Source: Chamaecrista fasciculata (taxonomy: Eukaryota > Streptophyta > Magnoliopsida > Fabales > Fabaceae). Taken from it: DNA of 64,000 nucleotides. Position numbers and translations under genes: made by a program. The notes under the pieces are model-generated. The model worked only from the letters and a program-made list of their open reading frames with translations. It ran no database searches and had not been told where the DNA came from. The stretch lies in NCBI GenBank assembly GCA_003254925.1, contig QANZ01012210.1, forward strand, positions 348,611 to 412,610, given 5' to 3'. This document shows positions 47,407 to 58,465 of the stretch, piece after piece (the stretch's first letter is position 1; every line of letters begins with the position of its first letter).

Positions 47407-50095
47407 ATGGAGTCACCTGTGAATGGAGATGAGTCTTTATCAGAGGTTCAGAATTCAGTTTCTGCAGCAGAAGATCGCGACCCTCCTTCGACATCCGAAA
47501 CACCCAGGCCTTCCCGGCCTCCCTTGAGAGCAACATCAAGAAATCAAGTGGCTTCTTCTACATCCTATCTTACTGGTCATCCTAATTATGAAATGAAAAT
47601 TCACCAAAAACATCCCTATGTAGAAGCCAACCATGCCCAGCATCAAGAACTACCAAAGCAGTATCACAATCCTAATGGAAAATCTGGAGAAGCCTTGGCA
47701 GGAAAGAATATCACCACCCTGGGAACAAAGATTTGTGATTCGAATGGCATGTTGGTCTCATCTAAAGGAGTAGTTGATCAAACAAAGAGTTACGCTCAGT
47801 CTGAGATTACTTTTTGTTCAAGTCCTCAGAATAGCTTCTATTCAGCCACTAACTATTCAGAAGCCAAGCAAAGTTTCACCAATACAGAAGTCAGTGAGTG
47901 TGTTAGTGCTGCTGATAAGTCAGGTGAAAGTGGTGAAGTCACTAACTCTTGTGACTTTAACGAGAGCAGGAAGACCAGCATCTGTAGAGGGAGTACCGGA
48001 AGCGATGTGAGTGATGAGAGCAGCACTAGTAGTTTTAGCAGTGCTATGTATAAACCCCACAAGGCAAATGATATAAGATGGGAAGCGATCCAAGCCGTCC
48101 GAGCTCGTGATGGGATGCTGGAAATGAGGCATTTCAGGTTGCTGAAGAAGTTAGGATGTGGAGACATTGGAAGTGTTCATCTTGCAGAGCTGAGTGGCAC
48201 AAGGACCTGCTTTGCAATGAAGATTATGAACAAGACTGAGCTGGCTAGCCGGAAGAAGCTTCTGAGGGCTCAGACAGAAAGAGAGATTTTGCAGTCTCTG
48301 GATCACCCTTTCTTACCCACTTTATATACTCATTTTGAGACAGAGACATTTTCTTGCTTGTTAATGGAGTTTTGCCCTGGTGGGGACCTGCATGCATTGA
48401 GGCAGAGACAACCTAGGAAGTATTTCTCAGAGCATGCTGCCAGGTCAGCTTTTCTTTTTACTCGATTACCTTGTACATTTTCAACATGGAGACTTATGGA
48501 TCATTGAATCTGGTATTAGATACTGCTATATTCCTGGGATCTGTAGACTCGGATGTAGTGCTGCAGGAAATCTCTATCCCCTTCGGAAGGATTGAGATTT
48601 AATTCCTTGCGGGCAGAGGATTTCATTGTGTATATGAAACAGCATAATCTCACGTAATCTTTATCTTGACAACCTTGTGGAGTTTTACATCTTGTCACAT
48701 ACAAAAAGCCATTTGTTTATGATTTTGAAGATCTTTACTTCCATTGAAAATCCATTATATTTAGCAAAAGTAGTTCCTGAGATTTCGTTGCCTATATAAT
48801 TTCCCTCTTCCACTCCATTTACTGCCTAAAAACTGCCATGTTTCTTCAAACAATGACCAAATGGGACTCCAACCATCTCTTGCTTGCATCTTCTCTTCTC
48901 TCTATTCTGTTCCTCACTTTTTTGTTCTCTTTAGTCCTCCCCTTTCTAAACCAATTATTCCGACCCTTGAGATCTCTACCAACTATGTTGATGGCCTTAC
49001 GTTAACTGGCAGTCTTGTCAAAACAATGACCTGTTTCTCATTTCACAAGTGTTATCATATACTTCTTGTCTCAAATGTTGGATCAGTTTTGTTTCTTTTC
49101 AAGTTAGACTAATTAACTAGTAACTAGCATCTATTGGTTGTCGCTTGTCATTCACAACTAGTAACCTTGATAATTAACAGCTAATGAGATTCTTGTTCTG
49201 ATAGCCTTCCTTTTGGTTACTTCATTTATCTGCAATGTGTGAATGCAGGTTTTACGTAGCTGAAGTGCTTCTCGCTTTGGAGTACCTACACATGCTCGGG
49301 ATCATCTACAGAGACCTGAAACCCGAGAACGTGCTGGTTAGAGAAGACGGTCACATAATGCTCTCAGATTTCGATCTCTCTCTACGATGCGCCGTCAGTC
49401 CAACTCTTGTAAAATCCTCAAACTCAAGCATGGACACAAGAAGCTCAGGATACTGTGTCCAACCAACATGCATTGAGCCAACGTGCGTGATGCAGCCAGA
49501 ATGCATGATCCAACCCTCATGTTTCACACCCCGATTCCTATCAAGCAAATCCAAGAAAGACAAAAAAGCTAAACCAAAGACAGAGACACACCACCAAGTG
49601 CGTCCTCTGCCGGAGCTGATCGCCGAGCCAACGAATGCCCGATCAATGTCATTCGTGGGGACACACGAGTACTTGGCGCCGGAAATCATAAAAGGCGAAG
49701 GTCATGGCAGTGCAGTGGACTGGTGGACATTTGGGATATTCCTGTATGAGCTGTTGTTTGGAAGGACGCCGTTTAAAGGATCCGCGAATAGAGCGACGCT
49801 GTTCAACGTGGTTGGGCAGCCATTGAGGTTCCCCGAGTCGCCGAGTGTGAGCTTCGCGGCTAGAGATTTGATCAGAGGCTTGCTGGTGAAGGAACCTCAG
49901 CATCGTCTGGCTTACCGGCGTGGAGCCACGGAGATCAAACAGCATCCCTTCTTCCAGAACGTGAATTGGGCTCTGATCAGGTGTGCCAATCCTCCGGAGG
50001 TACCCAGGGTAGCACCTATCAGAGAAGTCGTGGCTCCTCACAAGCCTCTCAACGCTTCTGCTGCTAACAACTACTTAGATATTGATTTCTTTTGA
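47407..50095 (+). CDS. AGC VIII Ser/Thr kinase, D6PK/D6PKL-like
   Basis: Two exons (47407-48443, 49249-50095) join to 627 codons. Residues 1-239 are a Ser-rich, probably disordered N-terminal region, longer than in Arabidopsis D6PK. The kinase domain starts at 240: glycine loop G250-x-G252-x-x-G255, ATP lysine K272, catalytic D368 in YRDLKPEN, and DFD (386-388) in place of DFG, the hallmark of plant AGC VIII kinases. An insertion of about 85 residues (390-475) sits before the activation segment ([12 protein letters not shown], 480-491). It holds four Cys-Pro repeats and a polybasic patch [11 protein letters not shown] (446-456), the kind of motif that binds D6PK to plasma-membrane phosphoinositides. 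The C-terminus LDIDFF resembles the PDK1-docking motif. D6PK-type kinases phosphorylate PIN auxin efflux carriers. The intron splits R346, as expected for this family. I start at the ATG at 47407; the open frame upstream has no ATG. Confidence 0.92.
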
Positions 50096-52257
50096 AACTC
50101 TTCACTCTCCTCTCTGTTCTTGTTGTTGCTGTTTTTCTATTTCAAGAATGAATTGAATTGATGATGGGCTCTTGCTTCTTGCACTACTTGCTGCTGCTGC
50201 TGCTGTATCGAACTCCAGATGCATTGAATTCACTTCAGACTCAGAGACGAAGCCTCTGCTCTCTCCTTTTAAGTTTTAAACAAACAACACAACCATTCCT
50301 CTCTCTCTCTCCAAGACTCGTTTGTGTACTTGCTTCACTTTTTAATGCATCATTCTCTCTCGCTTCACTTTGTATACTATACTATACTATTGGCTTATTG
50401 CAATCCAAAATGCTCATATGCACATCTCTGTCCTAGATTCAACCATTACTTAGTTCAATTTCAGATAGATTGGGTGTTGTCGAGTGTGGAGTATGCTAGT
50501 CCAATCACAATTGAATACAGCAGCACACTACACATATTAAAAGCAAAAAGTACCGTCTGGAATTTTATCAATTGTAAGTCAGTAATTAGTTTTAATTATG
50601 TAAATCCTGTTGAGCAGTAACATGTTTGTATCTTCCATTTGAGGCCGAATCTGCAATCACTTTTGCCTTTTAATTATGTACAGATCATCTTCTTCCTATT
50701 CACATGAATTAATTTGTCATATTACTGTCTGGGCTGGTCTACTTGCATGTGGATCCAGCCTTGGGGCCAAACCAATGCGAAATGAGATGAGACTTTAATC
50801 CCACTCGAGTTGAAGGACAGTTATGAATTTTCCACCAAAACAAGAAAGATGATGATCTAGAAACCTGATTTGACCAAATAAATAATGTCGTCTTTTTTTT
50901 CTTTTAAGAAATAGAAAAAGCACATTAAGAAATCAGAATATGAATCGTAAGAGCTAGCGTCATGGGCCTTGGCCCATGATAAAGACCCACACCCAATAAC
51001 AGCATGATGCACGTTAACATTGGGATACTCATTACTGCTACTCGCTATCCCCGCGCGTTTAACACTTCACTTATATTTAAATGCTATTTTAGATTTTCAA
51101 TAACAGACACTGTGCCATTTGGTAAAACAAAAGGAGTAATTTATTGATACTATCTACAAAATATTATATAGTAAAATGCATAGATATGTATGAACTGAAT
51201 TAGTAGTGCACCCTTAACCGAGCTTCATGTCAACTCGAAATATCTGTCTCCATTTTGAGTTGGTTGAATCTATTAGGTTAATCGGATACAATTTGAGTTT
51301 TTTTTTTAGAAATCACATGTATTTAATTTGGACTATTTTTTTTAATATTTTAAACCTATATATTAATAAAAGAAACAAGCATATAAATATATGATGAAAA
51401 TTACATTAAGACGCCTATTCTTTAGTTTTATTATTGTTTAGTTAGGTAGACTAGTAAACGAGCTTAGGTAATCCAAAACGGCACTATAAACAAAATTATT
51501 TATAAACCATAAAGAGTTGACGCTAACCAAATATTACGGGCCACAACTCTAGATATTAGCTGACGTCACATGTTGACTAACCATTTTGATTAATTCAATT
51601 TTTTGCACTTTGCAATTGCATGTTGATGGCCCAGTCTAAGTTCCCTATTAACTAAACTACCCTAATTCTGTTGTTAATTGTTAGCTCCACGCGCCTTCAC
51701 GTGCTTTAGTTTAAGCGACAATTATTATCTAAAAAAAATAAAAATTTAACAATTTATTACTTATGTAATTTGTCATTATCTGTTTTTCAGTCTTTTCAAC
51801 ATTAGCATTTTAAACAAATTACATAAAACATAATATAAACACTAAAAATGAAGACATACGCTACAATAACTTCAACTAAAGTTTTTTTTTAGTGAGACTT
51901 CAACGAAAGTTTTAATTGAGCTTCTAAGGATGTATTTGATTAAATTTCTGTTTTACTAGTTTGTTCACTTTTAAATTGGTTATTAAAAGCTTTTTTAAAA
52001 AATTGGTTATTAAAAGAAAAAGACGACTTAAGTTATACTACTTATTAGTTATTACAACTATTAAATATTAAAGTACAATAACAAATTAATCTTTGAAAAA
52101 GTTTTGAGTTGACAACAATTTAGAAATTGACAATTTCAAAACATTAAATGGATTATTCGTTAGTTTATAAAAATAATTAATGAATATATCGTTTGTTTTC
52201 ATTAAAAAATTTAACTATATATTTCTAAAGACATAACAATTTATTATTCTAGTTATT
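50096..52257. other. Kinase 3' UTR and intergenic
   Basis: The first 300-500 bases are probably the kinase 3' UTR. The rest is AT-rich with no ORF of recognisable similarity and no clear element until the U2-derived insertion. Confidence 0.5.
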
Positions 52258-52271
52258 ACTTAAACTATTTA

Positions 52272-52341
52272 ATATCTGATGTGTGGGCTAAACTGATAAG
52301 AAGAGATACTACACTTGATCTTAGCCAAAAGGCCAAGGTAT
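52272..52341 (-). pseudogene. U2 snRNA-derived retropseudogene, partly inverted
   Basis: On the minus strand, starting at 52341, the sequence reads atacc...ggccttttggctaag, then atcaagtgtagtatct and cttatcagttta, which is the highly conserved 5' end of U2 snRNA. Compared with canonical U2 it lacks four bases after ATACCTT and has one substitution. The next U2 segment (aatatctgatgtgtgggc) is present in the opposite orientation. Direct repeats ACTTAAACTATTTA flank it at 52258-52271 and 52342-52355. The element cannot make a working snRNA because the Sm site and 3' stem-loops are absent. Confidence 0.85.
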
Positions 52342-52615
52342 ACTTAAACTATTTATTACTTTATTACATTATGTTTGTAATTAATCTAAGCCTTGATTAA
52401 AGTTAGTAGGCAAGGCTTAACAACGTGCCTACATGTACCTTTTAACAATTCAATTCATATGAAAAATATCATTCTTTTGTCTTTTTTTTTTCTTAATAGT
52501 TTTATATAGTATTATAACTTGAATAAAAATTCGATGGAGTACGACACGAAAAAAAAAAACTTTCGAAAGAAAAGGATAACCTAATCACGAGAAACAAGAT
52601 GAGAGCTAAATAGAT

Positions 52616-53163
52616 GAAACCTACTATTTGATCTCTCTTTTTTTTTTTCAAACTTTCAACTATTTGGTCCCTACATTTTTGAAATAGATTATTTGGTCCC
52701 TCAAAAATTACAAATGTCAATTCGTTAGTCCCTGTAACTTATCTCAGTTACTAACATTGATGACATGGCCGTTAAGTGCACATGTAACACGTAATATGCC
52801 ACATATTTAACTATTTGGGACCACCTAGGGTTTGAGATTTGGGAATGCTTCAATAGTTTATGTCTTATGGAAGTTTAACGTGTAATACAAATATTTAGGT
52901 CTAATTCAATTTTAGGTTGGTTTAATTGTATTTTTTTGGTTTGGTTTGGTTCAGTTGGTTTAGGTGATTAGGATGCCAAAGTGGCATTTAACGGTGTCAT
53001 GTAAGCATTTAATGTCCACGTTATCAAGTAATTTATTAGATTCTATAATTGAGGGACTAAATAGTTGACATTTGTAATTTTTGAGGGACCAAATAGTCTA
53101 TTTCAAAAATGTAAGAACCAAATAGTTGAAAGTATAAAAAGGAAGGACCAAATAGTAGGTTTC
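52616..53163. mobile_element. TIR element with 'gaaacctactatttggtcc' ends
   Basis: Starts gaaacctactatttgatctc and ends ggaccaaatagtaggtttc. Each arm holds further 'atttggtccct' or 'agggaccaaatag' motifs, as in the other foldback elements. The flanking 9-mers (ctaaataga, ctcaatagt) agree at about seven of nine positions and may be a decayed duplication. It is non-coding, 548 bp long. Confidence 0.65.
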
Positions 53164-53953
53164 CTCAATAGTATTTGAAGATTCATCATGTTTTAACGAA
53201 TCTTCCAACAGAAATGGAGGCTATGAAGGAAGCAATTGATACGTATTTATTAGAGAAGATATTAAAGAAAGAATTTAGCAATACTAAAGATGTATAATCG
53301 AGGACTCTGAATCCTTTATGCCTTGCAATAGCCTACCATTCAATAATTCACCTTAGTATTATCATTATTTTTATCCTTTTTTCTAATAGTTTTATAATTT
53401 CAATATTTTAAAGATCAACTTGTCAAGTAATTAATTTTTTTAAAGATTAAATTATTAATTTACTTTAAGTATTAATATACAATGAATTCTTAAAAAAATA
53501 ATAATAATAATAAATGATAATCTTTTACAGAATGGTAATTAAAAAAAAATAAGTTTGATATTTCGTCTGAAATTCTGATAAATTCAATAACATTTATCAA
53601 AATAATAATTCTGAACAAATAAATTCATGCGTACCGAATTGTAAGAACCGAGTTGAATGGTTACAACGGATTGCGGATAATCAGCGCGTGTACACGCGCA
53701 GTGAGCGCGGTTAAATGAATCTCATGAGTATGATATAGCTAACAACGTCCATATAGTTTTGAGAGCTCTCTAACTAAATTCTTAACACCTACCTATGCGC
53801 ACTGCGCACCCCCGATATAGTTTTCTCATATCTTCCTTTCGTCTTCCATTCCCTCGCATATTAGCAGCATCACCCACTCAAATACCTCATTCTCTGTTTC
53901 CCTTTCACTTCTACGCTCGCAAAACCCTACCTCTATTTCTACTTCATCCTCTC
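53164..53953. other. Upstream region of the sucrase/ferredoxin-like gene
   Basis: AT-rich until about 53640, then a CG-richer promoter-like patch with the palindrome at 53684. From 53795 an upstream ATG opens a frame continuous with the gene, giving 53 extra residues (see the CDS entry). Confidence 0.5.
53684..53699. promoter_or_regulatory. 16-bp palindrome GCGCGTGTACACGCGC
   Basis: A perfect 16-bp palindrome in otherwise AT-rich DNA, 111 bp before the upstream ATG and 270 bp before the preferred start of the next gene. Each half carries CGCGTG, a CGCG-box variant recognised by plant CAMTA (calmodulin-binding) transcription factors. Function is inferred from motif and position only. Confidence 0.45.
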
Positions 53954-56900
53954 ATGGCTTCCGAAAATCTCTCCACCGACGACGGCAAGAGCGGATTCAG
54001 CCGCCCGGAGATGTACAAGGAGAATCTCGCCGGCACCATCGGAGACTCCTACGATCGTCACGTCTTCCTCTGCTACAAGAACCACCTCGCTTGGCCTCCG
54101 CGCGTCGAGGCCTCTGACTCCGATCCGCTTCCCAAGCTTCTCGCCACAACTGTCAAAAAGCGCAAGAGAGATTTCACTGTCAAGGTTTTTTGGAATTCTT
54201 TGCCAAAATTTTAGTGATTAGGTTACTTGCTTGTGGTTTGGCTAGCTAGGACCTTCGAGCTTCGTATTTTACTTATATTTCCATGTTGAAAGTCGATTTG
54301 TCCGTTGACTCTCTGGTTTGGTTTTATTTTGCAGACTAAGGTTACGGTATGCGAGACACAAGAGGAGGCTGGCCTCTTGGAAGGCGACGTGTTGATATTC
54401 CCGGAAATGATCAAATATAGGTAGGTCTCAGATTTTTTTCATGATCTTAGTGATGTTTATGGTAGCTTTCATGGAAGGTGTTAGTGATTAGTCGCTTACG
54501 TTTCGAGTAAATCTTTTAGTTGCATTTGATGAACTGAATATCTGTGGTTAGTTTGAAATTGGATGGATCGGTTTTCTGTTTGTTGAACCTGCCTAAAATC
54601 TATCTTATCAGAGGCCAAACCAATTATCTGACTATCAGTTTATAACTAGCCGGAATTATTAGGAGTTAATGATATTACAACTTTGTGAATTGAAATGGTT
54701 TCCTTGATTCTGATGAGGTACCGTTAATTTGTTTGTCTTAACAACTTAGATCGTAATTATATTTATTAATTATGCAATTTTTAATTTATTTATTTTTTTG
54801 GTGATGTGATTTCCTTGTGCTCTGGTAGGTATTTGGACTTTGCTTAAAGCAGGTTTTATTTGAAGCCTCGAAACAATATCTCTCTGTATATTAAGAATGT
54901 TCTATTATCTCTGAGCCTTTTTCTTCTTTCATTGAAAGGGGATTGACGGAGTCAAACATTGAAAGCTTTGTTGAAGATGTTATGGTGGATGTTAAACCAT
55001 GGACTGCCGCAGTGGAGGATGAAATTGCTGGTTCATATGTATTTGTTTGCGCACATGGTAGTCGTGATGTTAGATGTGGTGTTTGTGGACCAGTTCTCAT
55101 TAAGAAGCTTAATGAGGAAATTGAGCTTCGAGGTCTGAAGGGTCAGGTATCTGTTATGGCTTGTTCTCATGTTGGTGGGCATAAGTATGCTGGAAATCTA
55201 ATCATATACAGTACGGGACCAAATGGAAACATTATGGGTCACTGGTAAGCTCTCAGACTCATTATTCTCCAATTTTGAATTGATTAAAATTGATACTCTA
55301 ATATAGCACCTGATAATTGATTACAGGTATGGCTATGTTACTCCCAATGATGTGCCTGAAGTTTTGGATCAACATATTGCTAAAGGAGAAGTCATAGAAC
55401 GCCTTTGGAGGTTGGTGCTTTTTCTTATTTTGCATATTGTATCTTTGAATGAAGTATTAATTTGAAAGATATATTAGCACTTATGAACAATATGGTGATC
55501 TAATATGCTTGTCAACGTCAATTTCAAAAAATATTGTAGAACTGTTTAACGGATTAACGTAGATTGATCAAGTGACAAGGTATCAAGGTTCGTCACTCGC
55601 GACTATTAGATCTTCTTATCCATAGTTATTCATAGGGCATGGTGCCCTCACAGCACTGAGCTATTTGACAATGCACCATACACCTTAAATTTATGATATA
55701 TTTCATAATAACTTTTAGATATATGGAAAACCAAACTCATGAAAAATGAAAATCTAACTAAAATCTGTAAGTTTATCCATCAGTTGGGATGGTTAAAGTC
55801 TTAAGAAAACCTAAATTGAGATCATCAAAACAGAGTTTCAGTGAAACTCAGAACGGGATAAAGGATGATACTGGTGATAATCAAGGTAATTTTCATTTTT
55901 TAAATGATGGTGTAATTCACCATCAGTTTATCTATGATAGCCACTAGCTCTTCTGTTTTGCTATAGCCTCTAGTTACTTGCTACAGGCACTACCCTATGG
56001 ATGTGGCTTAGCAGCTAGCTCTATCATTTAGCATAGCTAAAGGTCATTGCTATATGCAGTAAAGAGCCTATTTGTGCCATATGGAAAAACAAGGCAAGTC
56101 TTTGGCTTATACATGTTGAATCCTGTCCTGACACAGATTTTTATATCATGATTCCCACTCAAACTAGTCTCAAATCTAATAACTTTTAGCATCAATACTT
56201 TTATTTCTTATGGATTTTACTGTGAATCGATTTGTGGTTGGACTTTTCTTGTAAGACATTTTAATTTAAATGAAAAAATGATGTTGGGGAAAGAGCTCCG
56301 TGGTTTGGTCATTTGGAGTACAACACTCAATGCTACATAACAAACATGTGATTTACTCGGTAAAGTAGGATTTGGTTCTACAATCTTCACATCCTCAACC
56401 TTGTCTCTGCCTAAATAGGCATCTGTGAGTCATGAATATACTAGTAAGACTGGTAAAATTTGTGGAACTAGTATCTGCAACTGAATTACATTGATACTCC
56501 TGGAACATATAGAGGGAGGGGCAGGTAAAATGAATTATGTGGTCTTTGTTTGATGCTCTATCCCATCCTTTTGTTTCTTTTCGTTCTTATTTCATCAGTA
56601 TGGTACTATCAAATATAATAATATGTGCTTAATACAATGGAATTTCGATTGAGTTACTATATTAAATGAACAAGATGAAGGACACATTTATTTGGTTATT
56701 GTACTACTAATTAGTATGTCATTATCAATACTGTTTAACTGCTAACTTAGGGAATCGATTGTATCTTAAGAACTTTGGTAATTAATGGAGGTATATTAAA
56801 TTAATTTCATGTTGCAGGGGCCAAATGGGACCATCTGTTGAGGGAGCTGTTGACAAGAAACTTTCTAACGGAGAGCATATCAGCAAGGAGAACAATCTGA

Positions 56901-57145
56901 GCAAAAATGAAAACGTGGGTGGTTGTTGCCAGGGTGCCGAAGGGACCTCTTGCTGCATGACTGCAAGTTTTGAGCAAAACAAAATCATTGGAGAAAGCAC
57001 TGAAGCACATCAGAAGAAGCAGGGGCGCAAATCAAATTTTAACTGGGCCGTATTGGAGGAGCGTAAAGTAGGTATTGCTGTTGCTGCTGTTGGAGTGGCT
57101 GTAGCAGCTGCTGTGGCTTACAAATTTTATCGGAGGTCAGGCTGA
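53954..57145 (+). CDS. Sucrase/ferredoxin-like (thioredoxin-like Fe-S) protein
   Basis: Five exons join in phase to 344 codons: 53954-54184, 54335-54420, 54939-55244, 55327-55410, 56818-57145. The core has CAHGSRDVRCGVCGP (residues 143-157) and ACSHVGGHKYAGN (180-192), the conserved Cys/His pattern of the sucrase/ferredoxin-like (Apd1/Aim32-type, thioredoxin-fold ferredoxin) family, where these residues bind a [2Fe-2S] cluster. The C-terminal part has two vicinal cysteine pairs (GGCCQG, TSCCMT) and ends with a hydrophobic AAVGVAVAAAVAYKFYRR segment, which suggests tail anchoring in an organelle or ER membrane. An in-frame ATG at 53795 would add 53 basic, Ser/Pro/Leu-rich residues resembling a transit peptide. 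I prefer MASENLS at 53954 from family memory. The redox partner is unknown. Confidence 0.88.
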
Positions 57146-58465
57146 AATATGCTCTAAATCATACATTTTCGGCTGTTTGGGGGGTTTATAAACACCCTTA
57201 TTTTTTTGTAGACTATAGGTAGTACAATGACTCAGGAAATAAAATCGTTACCACCCTCCCTTTATACAATCTTTCATTTGTTGTTGGTTGGAAGCATATA
57301 TACTGTAAGCGTATAGCAAAAAGATCCAGTGGTGAAAACTTACATATGTTCTTTGTTAACTCGGGCACCAATGCGCATGGTTTATTTCTTTGTTTGGTAG
57401 AACACGTGGTTTATTGTTGTGACTTCTGAATTCATGTAACTAGGCTTTGACTGATTGTTTCTTTTGAGTTTATCATATAAATCAAATATATGCACGCTAT
57501 CAGTATTATATATAACGATGATTCTCCTAGTGTAGTGCCAAAGTCCTAGTATATTTCTTTTTCGATAGATCGTATTAGTATTGGAGAGTGTAAAAGAAGC
57601 GATAATGTTACTTTTTTTCTTTAATTATAAAAAATGTCATATTCATGTGAATTTGTTTATGTGTAATTTTTACAATTTAACTTCTGATCTAATCTGAAGA
57701 ATTATTCTATGTTATGAGAATATTAAATTCTGTCTATACCAATGAAAACAAAATAAATATGATTATTAATGTTATATTTTATGAAGAGTAATTCTCCCAA
57801 GAATGTTTAAGTAATTTTATATGCACGGTAGTTGTAGAAGTATCATAAAATAATTTAAATACTTTAATATTTATTGTCTTTTTTGGTTTAAAGTTTAAAC
57901 ATACCTAAGAGTCAGACTATTATCTATCTAATTGAGTTATCCTTAAGCATTCATATTTGTCGTTTCTAAAGAAAGTTTGGTTGGTAATTTTGTCTCCGAA
58001 CAGACACTGAGCATGCCATCTCATGGTCCTTTTTTTTATTTTAGTGTATATTTGAGGAATCCCTGTAATATTTTAGGTTTATGTTGGCAACATTTTAATT
58101 TCTTGGAGATACAATTTTTTTTTTTTAATTAATCTAACAGCGGTACGATAGCATAACTTAATATCAAATCCATCAATTACAAACCATCAATCGGGTTGCA
58201 AATTAGTATCAGTAATTTTAAAAGTTGAGCATCACTAAATCAATTCACATCATCAATAAGAGAGGTTTCCCTAACCAATCTTATGTACACAGAGACTTTG
58301 TCAAAATCATAGAACCCTACACAACATGGTTATAGACTATGACTACAAGCTCCTAACTTGAATCTTCTCATCTAAAATATCATCATATTAACCACAACGA
58401 AAAAAAAAATATCAAGAACAAGTTAATCATACTTATCCAATTAGATCTAAACTTGAACACCATAA
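57146..58465. other. Convergent 3' UTRs and intergenic
   Basis: Lies between convergent genes. The first 200-400 bases are probably the 3' UTR of the sucrase/ferredoxin-like gene and the last 100-200 that of the ARM gene. Nothing else was recognised. Confidence 0.5.

Noticed and set aside
47853..48167. Minus-strand ORFs over kinase exon 1
   Set aside because: Antisense shadows of a strongly supported kinase gene.
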